Assembly: GCA_035513215.1 (NCBI GenBank)
Contig: DATKCK010000015.1
Location: 38,043 to 102,042 of the forward strand
Length of the DNA: 64,000 bases
Source: DATCZB01 sp035513215
GTDB taxonomy: Bacteria; Pseudomonadota; Gammaproteobacteria; Steroidobacterales; Rariloculaceae
Direction: 5' to 3'
This document shows, one piece after another, positions 33,281-41,137 of this stretch; positions within the stretch are counted from its first letter, which is position 1; each line of letters starts with the position of its first letter. The notes under the pieces are model-generated. The model ran no database searches. It saw only the letters and a program-made list of their open reading frames with translations, and was not told where the DNA came from. Made by a program: the position numbers and the translations under genes.

Positions 33281-34647
33281 CGCGAGTCTCCGGCAGCGCG
33301 CCCGGCCGCTGTGCCGGGGCGCGAGTCTCTCGCGATCCGTCCCGCATTGTCGAGCGCGTCGATGCGCCAGCAGGCATCGATCAGCGCGTCGACCTGCGCC
33401 TGCGGCAGCGCGAGCACGGCCTGGTCGCGGAATTTCGCCTCGAGTTGCTCGTTGCTGAGCGGTCGATGGATATTGCCGAGCGATTGCTCGACGAAAAGCG
33501 AATGCACCGTGCCGTCCTCGAGCCGCACCTTGATGTCGACCTGATCCTCGGTCACGGACTCGTCGGCGGCGACGCTGACGCGATTGCGCAGCCGCGCGAG
33601 CACCGGATCGGCGATGGCGTCCTCGGTGAACTCCTGGATGCCGCCCTTGCCGCGGGCGAGTCCGATCGCCGCCGCGTGATAGATCGAGTACTTGCTCTGA
33701 AGCGCGCGATCGAGCTCGCGCTTGTTGCAGAGGTCGAGGACGAGCGGCGCGACCTTGAGCTCGATCGATTCGATCCGCATCGGATCAGGCCGGTCGCGCT
33801 CGCGGATCCGGCTGCAGCCGTCGATCGTCGGGTGAACGACGAGACCGCAGGCGTATGGCTTGTACGCGTTGCCGCGCAGCGCGAACTCGGTGCCTAGCCC
33901 TGAGCCGATCCTGTCGAGGTCATAATCCCGCGCCGTGACCGGGGCGAAGCCGCGCGGGCCTTCGAGCGCCTGCTCGCCGGCCGTGAAATCGGCCGCCGCG
34001 AAGCGCGCCGCGGTCAGGCCGTTCTGTGCCGCGCGTCCCGGCTGAAACGACTTCGCCATCGAGCCGAACATCTCGCGGATGCCGGCGGCCTGCGTTGCCG
34101 CGAGGCCGAAGGCCCAGATCATCTGCCGCGTCGAAAGGCCGAGCAGCTTGCCAATCGCGGCCGCCGCGCCGAAAACGCCGGTCGTCGACGTGATGTGCCA
34201 GCCGGCTTTGTAGTGCGCGGGATAGACGGCGTCGCCGATCCGCGATTCGACCTCGAATCCAAGTATGAAGGCGTGGACGAAATCGCGGCCGGACACAGGG
34301 TGCGCGCTCGCATAGGCGAAGAGCGCCGATGCGACCGGCACGCTCGGATGAATGTAGTTCTGCGGCAGCGTGTCGTCGTATTCGTGCACGTGCGATCCGA
34401 TGCCGTTCAGAAGCGCAGCGTTGAGCTCGTCGAACATCTCGCTTCTGCCGAGCACGCAGGCTTCCGGCTGACCGCTGAACGGCGCAAGCACCTCGATGGC
34501 CGTGTCGAGCGCGGGCTCGACACTCCCGCCCAGAGCACAGCCGAGATAGTTCAGGATCGCGCGCTTCGCCTCGGTCTGGACATCGGCCGGAATCGACTCG
34601 AGGTCCGATTGTGTGACGAAATCCGCGAGCTGTCGGGTCGGCGACAT
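33277..34647 (-). CDS. MmgE/PrpD family dehydratase/isomerase-like protein
   Basis: 456 residues from MSPTRQLADFVTQ. The family marks include AILNYLGCALGGS, NGIGSHVHEYDDT, GWHITSTTGVFGAAAAIGKLLGLS and FGSMAKSFQPGRAAQNGLTAA. Relatives are 2-methylcitrate dehydratase and aconitate decarboxylase. No methylcitrate synthase or lyase accompanies it, so a different polycarboxylate is more likely. It is the first gene of the ABC importer operon. A start 20 codons upstream overlaps the BNR-repeat gene and looks unlikely. Confidence 0.88.
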   Translation of the reverse strand: MSPTRQLADFVTQSDLESIPADVQTEAKRAILNYLGCALGGSVEPALDTAIEVLAPFSGQPEACVLGRSEMFDELNAALLNGIGSHVHEYDDTLPQNYIHPSVPVASALFAYASAHPVSGRDFVHAFILGFEVESRIGDAVYPAHYKAGWHITSTTGVFGAAAAIGKLLGLSTRQMIWAFGLAATQAAGIREMFGSMAKSFQPGRAAQNGLTAARFAAADFTAGEQALEGPRGFAPVTARDYDLDRIGSGLGTEFALRGNAYKPYACGLVVHPTIDGCSRIRERDRPDPMRIESIELKVAPLVLDLCNKRELDRALQSKYSIYHAAAIGLARGKGGIQEFTEDAIADPVLARLRNRVSVAADESVTEDQVDIKVRLEDGTVHSLFVEQSLGNIHRPLSNEQLEAKFRDQAVLALPQAQVDALIDACWRIDALDNAGRIARDSRPGTAAGRAAGDSR

Positions 34648-34655
34648 GGCGGACA

Positions 34656-35765
34656 CTACGGCGCGTACCGGACGCAGTAGATCGGCGGCAGGGTGTGGCT
34701 GACGCACTGCCAGTGAGCGCCCTGATCGTCGCTGACGAAGAGATTGCCCGTCGTGCTGCCGAAGGCGATCGAGTTGCCACTTGCGTCGATATCCATGCCG
34801 TGACGATAGACGAGATCATAGGAATGCTCCTGCGGCAGGCCGTCGGTCAGCTTCTCAAAGCTCTTGCCGCCGTCGCGCGTGCGCGTGGCGACGAGTCTAC
34901 CGTCGACGGGATAGCGAAACTCGTCCTTGACGCCCGGCACGAACCAGGCCGAATCGGGATCCTCGGGATGCACGACAACGGCGAAGCCGAAGACCGAGGG
35001 ATCGACGTCGGTGATCTCGTCGCAGGTGCGACCCGAGTCGCGGCTCACGAAGATGCCGTTGTGATGCTGCATCCAGACCGCGTCCGGCGCCTCACGGCAC
35101 TGCACGGCCCGGTGCACGTCCTGCCCGTTCGGCTCCTTCGCGAACTCCGGCGGCGAGTACTCGGCGCGCAGCCCCACGCCCTCGACGCTCCAGGTCTCGC
35201 CATGATCGTAGCTCGCCCAGACGCCGCCGCAGGAAACGCCGATGCGAATCGTCGCGGAGTCTCTCGGATCGACCATGATCGAATGAATGCCGGGATAGTC
35301 GGCGCCGCCGCCCATCCACTGCTTGCGGCCTTCGTGCCGCCAGAGCGACTCGACGAGCTGCCAGGTGTCGCCGTTATCGCTCGAATGAAACAGTCCGCCC
35401 GGAATCGTGCCGCACCAGAGCTCGCCGGGCCGATCGGGGCCGCCCGTCTCGAGCGACCAGACGGTCTTCAGATCCCAGGGGACCGGGGTTTGCCGGATCG
35501 GGTCGATGTCTTCGACGTCGTCGGGCTTGCCGGGATAAACCGGAACCGGCCGCTCTTCGAACGTCTCGGCGCCGTCGGTGCTGCGTTTGATCTTGACGCC
35601 GAAGTGACCTTGCGCTTGCGCCGCGGTCACGGCGCCGTCGGCCCCGGGCAGCAGCATCGAGACAGGGTCGCCGAGCAGCGCCGCCTTCGTGATTTCCCAG
35701 CCGGAGCGCTTCCGGTCGATCGCGAAGAGTCCCTTGCGGGTGCCCGCATAAATCCGTCCTGTCAT
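34656..35765 (-). CDS. BNR/sialidase-fold repeat protein, no signal peptide
   Basis: 369 residues. Repeated Asp-box type elements (SSDNGDTWQLVE, SYDHGETWSVEG, SRDSGRTCDEI, TRDGGKSFEKL, SDDQGAHWQCVS) show a sialidase-like propeller similar to WD40/YVTN/BNR proteins. There is no signal peptide and the start MTGRIYAGTRKGLFAIDRK is typical of cytoplasmic members. True sialidase catalytic residues are not evident. It is followed eight bases before the MmgE/PrpD start and preceded by the ThiS/MoaD-like gene, in one leftward run. Confidence 0.85.
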   Translation of the reverse strand: MTGRIYAGTRKGLFAIDRKRSGWEITKAALLGDPVSMLLPGADGAVTAAQAQGHFGVKIKRSTDGAETFEERPVPVYPGKPDDVEDIDPIRQTPVPWDLKTVWSLETGGPDRPGELWCGTIPGGLFHSSDNGDTWQLVESLWRHEGRKQWMGGGADYPGIHSIMVDPRDSATIRIGVSCGGVWASYDHGETWSVEGVGLRAEYSPPEFAKEPNGQDVHRAVQCREAPDAVWMQHHNGIFVSRDSGRTCDEITDVDPSVFGFAVVVHPEDPDSAWFVPGVKDEFRYPVDGRLVATRTRDGGKSFEKLTDGLPQEHSYDLVYRHGMDIDASGNSIAFGSTTGNLFVSDDQGAHWQCVSHTLPPIYCVRYAP

Positions 35766-35770
35766 TGGTT

Positions 35771-36049
35771 CTATCCCCCGGAGAGCGCCTGAAACACGTG
35801 GACGCGACTGCCCGGCAGCAAGGGATCGCTCAGGCCCAGGCGATCCCTGATGTTACGGCCGTCGATCGTGACCTTGACGTGGTGCCTGACACCGCCCTGA
35901 TCGTCCAGTATGTAACCGCGGACGTCGGGCCAACGGCCGAAGTAGCTCTCGAGACATTCGGCGAGCGTCGCGGCTTCGAGCGACTCGGTCGGACACGCGA
36001 CGTGGCGGCGGAGATTCGGAGTGAACTCGATCGTGGGCACGCCGGTCAT
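35771..36049 (-). CDS. ThiS/MoaD-like ubiquitin-fold protein with C-terminal GlyGly
   Basis: 92 residues from MTGVPTIEFTPNLRRHVACP. The ending GSRVHVFQALSGG with a terminal Gly-Gly is the hallmark of sulfur carriers and ubiquitin-like proteins; DRLGLSDPLLPG is the preceding loop. The start overlaps the Kdo hydroxylase stop by four bases. No E1-like activating enzyme (MoeB/ThiF) is nearby. It is five bases from the BNR-repeat gene, so the two proteins probably work together, a pairing I recall in other bacteria but whose job is unknown. Confidence 0.85.
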   Translation of the reverse strand: MTGVPTIEFTPNLRRHVACPTESLEAATLAECLESYFGRWPDVRGYILDDQGGVRHHVKVTIDGRNIRDRLGLSDPLLPGSRVHVFQALSGG

Positions 36050-36957
36050 CCGTTGGCTGCCGCGAGAATGCCGTAGGGCGTTCGCTCGAACCGGCGGCAG
36101 TTCGTGAGTGGGACCAGTGCCGTCGAGACGAACGCGTATTGTCCGTTCAAGGCGGCATGGCTGATGCCGTCGGTAAAGACCATCCAGGCCGACATCGACG
36201 GAAATCGGATCTCCTGATAATCCGAGCGATCGTCCCGGAACGACGGCGTCTCCTTCATATAGTTGTGTATGCGCCGCATCGAGCGGTCGTAGGGGCTCGA
36301 ATCGATGACGCGAAGCAGCGGATAGACCTTGCTCGCGCCGGCGATGAGGCCGCTCAAAAGGCGATCCATCGGGCGCTTTTCGACCGGCACCTTGCGCTTG
36401 CCGCCTTTCGCGGCCGTCCAGAGCGGAGGGTGCCGCTGCATGATCTGCTCGAAGCTGCCCTTCGTGCCCCAGACGCGGTCGCGCGTGGGATGCACGTTGA
36501 CGAAGAATCTGAGGATTCGCGCGCCGTCGGTCGCGCCGTAAGCGCCGGCATCGATGTGAACGAGCTCGTTGCTCGATCGGGCTTCGAGATTGCGTCCCTG
36601 TTCCTCCACCGGCCGAAAGCTCGTCGTGCCGAAAGTCGAGCCCAGCACGAAATCGGGGACGGTCCGGCGCCAGAATTCGGCGACGCGCTTGCCATGGGCT
36701 CGGAGGAGGTTCTCGACCCGGATTTTCGTCTCGGCGTCTGCCTCGAAGCGTGGTACCGAGTCCGATTCCGGGTGATAGCTCAGGTTCTTGGCCTTCAGTG
36801 CCGCATCGAGCCCGCTTCTGAGCCATTCGAGGTCGCGCTCGGTCGGAAGCGCGATCGGGCATTTCGGGAAGTAAACGACCTCGCCGCCTTCGAGCGCGTC
36901 CTCGATCTCGTCGCTCGTCGAATCGGTGAAATCCCGGAGAGGGTATGCGTCGGTCAT
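36046..36957 (-). CDS. kdoO: Kdo hydroxylase (Fe(II)/2-oxoglutarate dioxygenase, KdoO)
   Basis: 303 residues. VHIDAGAYGATDGARILRFF supplies the HxD iron ligands His134 and Asp136; His267 in DGISHAALNG is the likely third ligand. The length and motif order match KdoO, which converts Kdo to Ko (D-glycero-D-talo-octulosonic acid) on lipid A. The gene overlaps the heptosyltransferase upstream and the ThiS/MoaD-like gene downstream by four bases each. The enzyme works in the cytoplasm or at the inner membrane on newly made LPS. Confidence 0.85.
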   Translation of the reverse strand: MTDAYPLRDFTDSTSDEIEDALEGGEVVYFPKCPIALPTERDLEWLRSGLDAALKAKNLSYHPESDSVPRFEADAETKIRVENLLRAHGKRVAEFWRRTVPDFVLGSTFGTTSFRPVEEQGRNLEARSSNELVHIDAGAYGATDGARILRFFVNVHPTRDRVWGTKGSFEQIMQRHPPLWTAAKGGKRKVPVEKRPMDRLLSGLIAGASKVYPLLRVIDSSPYDRSMRRIHNYMKETPSFRDDRSDYQEIRFPSMSAWMVFTDGISHAALNGQYAFVSTALVPLTNCRRFERTPYGILAAANG

Positions 36958-38033
36958 ACTTTAATATCGCGCTCCTGAAACGCCTTGTCGAGCTTTTCGA
37001 CGACATCGACGACCGCGATCCGATCCATCACGTCCGGCGCGCGCACGCGGCGGCCCCAGCGTATTTCGCCGACCTCGCAACCGAGCTCGTCGTGCACGGC
37101 TTCCGGATATTTATCGACAACGAGGTGCTGGCTCGCCCAGGGCCCGGTCCGGAAGCGGTTCGAGCTGGCATAAAGCCCGACGACGGGCGTGCCGACGGCG
37201 GTTGCCATGTGCGCGGGGCCGGAATCGGGGCAGAGCAGGACGCTGGCGCGTTGGATCAGGCAGAGCAGTTGCTTCAGCGTCGTCTGGCCGATCAGGTTTT
37301 CCACGGGGCACGACGCGAGCCGGGATATTTCGACGCCGTAGCTTCGCTCGAGCTCGGTCGTTCCGCCGGTCAGCAGAATGCGCGCGCCGAAGCGCGTATG
37401 CGCATAGTCGGCGGTGGCCGCGTATCGCTCGGCGCGCCAGTTGCGAAAGTTGCGAAAGCGCTGGCCCGTGCAGGGGCTGATGACGAGGCATGGGCTCCCG
37501 GCACCGATCGTGCGCGCCGCGAATTCGCGATCGCTGTCGGCAACGGGAATGTCCCATCGCGGACGGCCGGGCTCAATTCCGAGCGCCTCGACGAACTCGA
37601 ACAGGCCATCCATGACGTGCCGCTCGGCCCGCGCGGGAATGTGCGCGTTACAGAACCAGTACTGGCCGTCTCTCGCGCGCGCGCGGTCGAAGCCGAAGCG
37701 CAGGGGGGACTGGACGCAGAGGCTGGCAAGATTCGCGCGCTGCGACGCGTGCATGTGAAGGAGAACGGGAAAGCGGCGATTCGCGATCTGCCGCCGCAGC
37801 GTGGGATAGCCGCGCCAGCCGAGTGACTTGTCGAGCACGGCGAAGCGCACGCACTCCATGCCCTGCATCAGCGAGTGCTCGACCCGGCCGATGATCCACG
37901 TGATCTCGGTATCGGGCCAGGCATCCTGGATCGCGCGCACGACGGGTACCGTGTGGCAGGTATCCCCGATGGCCGAGAGCCTTACGATGCAGAGGCGCCC
38001 GGGCGGCTCGGTGAGCGGCAGCCGCGTGCGCAC
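36954..38033 (-). CDS. glycosyltransferase family 9 (heptosyltransferase)
   Basis: About 359 residues starting at GTG 38033. CIVRLSAIGDTCHTVPVVRAI and the later CPDSGPAHMATAVGTPVVGLYA are the GT9 ADP-heptose binding signatures. The protein would add a heptose to inner-core LPS, in keeping with the coupled Kdo hydroxylase. The frame stays open farther upstream but overlaps the DUF6152 gene, so the GTG is preferred; it is not certain. Confidence 0.85.
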   Translation of the reverse strand: MRTRLPLTEPPGRLCIVRLSAIGDTCHTVPVVRAIQDAWPDTEITWIIGRVEHSLMQGMECVRFAVLDKSLGWRGYPTLRRQIANRRFPVLLHMHASQRANLASLCVQSPLRFGFDRARARDGQYWFCNAHIPARAERHVMDGLFEFVEALGIEPGRPRWDIPVADSDREFAARTIGAGSPCLVISPCTGQRFRNFRNWRAERYAATADYAHTRFGARILLTGGTTELERSYGVEISRLASCPVENLIGQTTLKQLLCLIQRASVLLCPDSGPAHMATAVGTPVVGLYASSNRFRTGPWASQHLVVDKYPEAVHDELGCEVGEIRWGRRVRAPDVMDRIAVVDVVEKLDKAFQERDIKV

Positions 38034-38052
38034 GAGCCCGTTGCCGCGATGC

Positions 38053-38448
38053 TCAGTCGAAGGTTTCGCCTTCGAAGCCCCAGCCATAGCCATCCGAGGG
38101 TCGGAGCAGGCTTTGCATGCGCAGCCGGTGCAGCTCGGGATTGCGAGAAGGATTGCCGGTGATGATGACGTGATCGCCGGCCCTGAGCGACTCGCGCGTG
38201 ACGCCCTGGCCCGAGAGCTGGCCGGCGCCGCCCCATTCGATACCCCAGCGGACCATCTCCCCGTTCTCGTTCTCGGCCAGCAGGTCGACCGAGGCATGCG
38301 GGTTGCGAAAATGAAAAGCAACGAGCGTCCCTTCGATTCTGACTTCCTTCGACTCGTCATAGGTGGCCGTGAAGGAGTGGTGGGCCTCGGCGCCGATCGC
38401 GAGGATCAGTCCAAAGGCTGCTGCCACCAGCATGCGCGTGCGCTTCAT
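38053..38448 (-). CDS. exported DUF6152 protein
   Basis: 131 residues: signal peptide (LVAAAFGLILAIGAEA), then HHSFTATYDESKEVRIEGTL, FHFRNPHASVDL and LRAGDHVIITGNPSRNPELHRLRM, the pattern of the DUF6152 family of small periplasmic proteins. GGAGGG is well placed before the ATG. The function is unknown; family members often sit near PQQ or gluconate metabolism. It is separated from the heptosyltransferase by 19 bases on the same strand. Confidence 0.88.
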   Translation of the reverse strand: MKRTRMLVAAAFGLILAIGAEAHHSFTATYDESKEVRIEGTLVAFHFRNPHASVDLLAENENGEMVRWGIEWGGAGQLSGQGVTRESLRAGDHVIITGNPSRNPELHRLRMQSLLRPSDGYGWGFEGETFD

Positions 38449-38482
38449 CGTATCCCTCCAGTAGTGCTCCGTTGCGCCCATT

Positions 38483-39400
38483 TTAGCGTCTTTGCTGCGC
38501 GCTTGGCTGAACGCCGGCTGAAAGCATGCGCCGGGCGATCGAAACGAAAGCGAGCGCGGTCGCCGGCATGACTGCGGCGTAGATCAGGGCGGAAATCGCG
38601 AATTCCGGCACATCGAGAATCACGTAGGCGATCGCAAGGCCAAGCGCCAGGTTCTGCACGCCGACCTCGAACGTAATGGTCACCACCTGCTCGACGGGCA
38701 AGCGAAACAGCTTCGCGGCGCCGAAGCCGAGCGCCATTGTCAGGACGTTCATGACGATGACGAGAAGGCCTGCGGCCGCGAAGTTGTCGACGATCTCCTC
38801 GATGCTGGCGACGACGCCGAGCAGAAGCACGAGAATCATGAGCCAGAGCACGGCCTTACGAATTGGCTCGACGGCCCGCTCGGCGAGAGCGGGAAAGAAA
38901 TGGCGAAACAGCATGCCGAGTGCCAGTGGAATCAGAGTGAAGCCCATGAGATTGAGCAGCATGTTCTGCGCCGACATCGTGACGACTTGACCCGGCTCGG
39001 CGAAAACCCGGAGCGCGAGCTCGATGAGGAAGGGAATCGTGAACACCGTGATGACGCTCGTCAGCGCCGACAGCGTCACGCAGAGCGGCACGTCGGCGCG
39101 CGCGGCAAACGTGTAGGCATTCGCCGTGACGCCGCTTGGGCAGGCGGCGAGGATGACGAGCCCGACGGCGATGGCGGGCGGCGCGTCGAATGCGAGCGCC
39201 AGCAAGAATGCCGTCAGGGGTAGGCCGACGAGCTGTGCCACGAGCCCGACCGTCACCGCCTTGGGGAACACGATGACTCGTTTGAAATCCACGAGTGTCA
39301 GCGAGAGCCCGAGGCCGGCCATGACGAGCCGAAGCACCCAGGGCACGATCTCCGAGTTGACGAACTCGGCCTGGCCGCTGAAGCGTGCGATCCATTCCAT
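38483..39400 (-). CDS. bile acid:sodium symporter family (BASS) transporter
   Basis: 305 residues with about nine or ten hydrophobic segments. ILAACPSGVTANAYTFAARADVPLCVTLSALTSVITVFTIPF is the diagnostic ASBT/BASS helix region. It transports an organic anion with sodium. The gene starts immediately after the stop of the SSF symporter (39402), so the two sodium symporters are co-transcribed. The substrates are unknown. Confidence 0.92.
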   Translation of the reverse strand: MEWIARFSGQAEFVNSEIVPWVLRLVMAGLGLSLTLVDFKRVIVFPKAVTVGLVAQLVGLPLTAFLLALAFDAPPAIAVGLVILAACPSGVTANAYTFAARADVPLCVTLSALTSVITVFTIPFLIELALRVFAEPGQVVTMSAQNMLLNLMGFTLIPLALGMLFRHFFPALAERAVEPIRKAVLWLMILVLLLGVVASIEEIVDNFAAAGLLVIVMNVLTMALGFGAAKLFRLPVEQVVTITFEVGVQNLALGLAIAYVILDVPEFAISALIYAAVMPATALAFVSIARRMLSAGVQPSAQQRR

Positions 39401-39401
39401 C

Positions 39402-40958
39402 TCAGCGCGCCCCTTGCATGGCTTCGATATGCGCCCGGGGCAGCGGCGCCGTGAAGCGCGACACGAGCACGGTCACGATCACCGAGAAGGCGGCGCCGAA
39501 AGTCGCGGCCGAGTAGGGATTGGTCGCATAAAAGTCGAACCATTCGCCGAAATCGGCCAGGGCCGTGCCCCCGAGCCACCCGCCCGACAGGATCTCGCCG
39601 CGAATCAGGACGAAGACGACGGCCCCGGCCCAGAAGCCGGTGACGGCGCCGGCGCGCGTGACGCCCCACCAGACCGAGCCGACGACGAGCGGACCCATCA
39701 GCGCGGCGACGAAGCCGCCGACGCCGATCCACATCAGCAGCACGACGTTCATCTCCATCGTCAGCCAGCCGAGGATCGCGGCGCCGACGATCGTGAAGGC
39801 GGTCATCGCGCGGCTGATCGCAAGCACGTTGCGGTCCAGCTTTTCCTGGCTGATCTCAGGATGCAGCCGCGGCGCGATGCTGCGGCGATAGATGTCGTTG
39901 GCGAAGACCTGTGAGGTCGAGATCACGAGCCCGTCGGCCGTCGACATGATGGCCGAGAGCACGCCGACGCCGAGCAGCGCGGCGATCCAGGTTGGAAACA
40001 GATTGATGAAAAGCTCGGGCAGCGCGCTGTTGGCTCCGCCCGCGGCGGCCGCGAGATCGTCGCCGAGCACGACGCGCGCCGTCATGCCACCGAGTGTGAT
40101 CGCCGGCAGCACGATTCCGAAGGTGAATGCCATCGCGATGAAGCGGTTGCGGGATGTCTCGTCCCTGAGCGCCCAGAGCTTGTTGCCGATATGCGGCAAG
40201 AGCCCCAGCGGAATGTGGGCGATCGTGACGGTGACTGCGGCCCAGAGCGATGCCGTCGTGTTGTTGGCCGGGTTGAAGGTCGCGAGCAGGGCCGGGTCCT
40301 CGGCTCTCAAGCCTTCGATCAGATTGTCGAAGCCGCCGGTGCCGATGCCGAGAAAGAAGATGACGGCGATGGCAATGGCGAGCCCGACCATCAGTAACCC
40401 CTGCACGCCGTCGGTCAGGATGTCGGCATGAGCGCCGCCGAGCGTGATATAGGCGAGCAGTACGACGGTCGTGATGACGAGCGCCCAGAGCTCATCGAGC
40501 CCGAGCATGCGCTCGAACATGACGAGGCCCGAAACGAGCTGGCTGGCGAGGTAAAAGAGCAGAATCAGCGAAAACACGGCGGCCGAGAGGCGGATGCCTT
40601 CCGACTTGAAGCGCTCGCCCAGAAACTCCGGTATCGAGCGCGCGCCGGCCGCGTTGCCGTAACGGCCGATCGTCCGCTGGCAGATCAGGACGCCGATATA
40701 GATGCCGAGCGGGTAGCAAAACGCGATCCACAGCGTCGACATGCCGAACTGGTAGGTCAGGCCCGGCAGGCCGAGGAATGTGGCACCGCTCGCAGCCGTC
40801 GAGGCGAAGGCCAGCGCCAGCACGAGGGGACCGTAGGCCTGCCTGGCCGTGGCGAAATCGTCGGCACCGCGGACGCGGCGGCTGCCGAGGTAGCCGAAGC
40901 AAAGCATGCCGGCGATGTAGACGACCAGGAATGTCCACGACCAGGTGTAGAGATCCAT
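39402..40958 (-). CDS. sodium:solute symporter family (SSF) transporter
   Basis: 518 residues, about 13 membrane helices. AFASTAASGATFLGLPGLTYQFG near residue 55 and GVLSAIMSTADGLVISTSQVFANDIYR near residue 345 are SSF signatures (LeuT fold, PutP-like). It is divergent from the SAM-cycle operon with 179 bases between. It could supply a precursor such as a methylated amine, amino acid or carboxylate; that link is inference. Confidence 0.93.
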   Translation of the reverse strand: MDLYTWSWTFLVVYIAGMLCFGYLGSRRVRGADDFATARQAYGPLVLALAFASTAASGATFLGLPGLTYQFGMSTLWIAFCYPLGIYIGVLICQRTIGRYGNAAGARSIPEFLGERFKSEGIRLSAAVFSLILLFYLASQLVSGLVMFERMLGLDELWALVITTVVLLAYITLGGAHADILTDGVQGLLMVGLAIAIAVIFFLGIGTGGFDNLIEGLRAEDPALLATFNPANNTTASLWAAVTVTIAHIPLGLLPHIGNKLWALRDETSRNRFIAMAFTFGIVLPAITLGGMTARVVLGDDLAAAAGGANSALPELFINLFPTWIAALLGVGVLSAIMSTADGLVISTSQVFANDIYRRSIAPRLHPEISQEKLDRNVLAISRAMTAFTIVGAAILGWLTMEMNVVLLMWIGVGGFVAALMGPLVVGSVWWGVTRAGAVTGFWAGAVVFVLIRGEILSGGWLGGTALADFGEWFDFYATNPYSAATFGAAFSVIVTVLVSRFTAPLPRAHIEAMQGAR

Positions 40959-41033
40959 GCGCTCGCTCCCCCCGAGAAAGCGCGCGTATCATGCCTCGTG
41001 ATCGGCCGGGCCGAAAGGGCTTATGGGATTCTG

Positions 41034-41063
41034 CCCACAATCCATATTGGGAGATTTTGTGGG
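41034..41063. promoter_or_regulatory. inverted repeat CCCACAA-N16-TTGTGGG in the divergent region
   Basis: Two 7-base arms at 41034-41040 and 41057-41063, 23 bases apart start to start (about two helical turns), in an AT-richer patch between the SSF symporter and the SAM-cycle operon. The spacing fits a dimeric helix-turn-helix protein on one face of the DNA. The first operon gene encodes an HTH-like domain, so autoregulation is possible. No binding has been shown. Confidence 0.4.
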
Positions 41064-41137
41064 AATTTCCGGATTGCGTTTACAGACGGACTCATGTATC
41101 GTCCCGATTCGATTGATGCCGGGGGGCAAGCCAGAGA

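Noticed and set aside
41064..41137. SAM or SAH riboswitch upstream of the operon
   Set aside because: I looked in the leader and in the gaps before metK and ahcY for known SAM/SAH aptamer patterns and saw none; the leader is short and not strongly structured. A covariance-model search would settle it.
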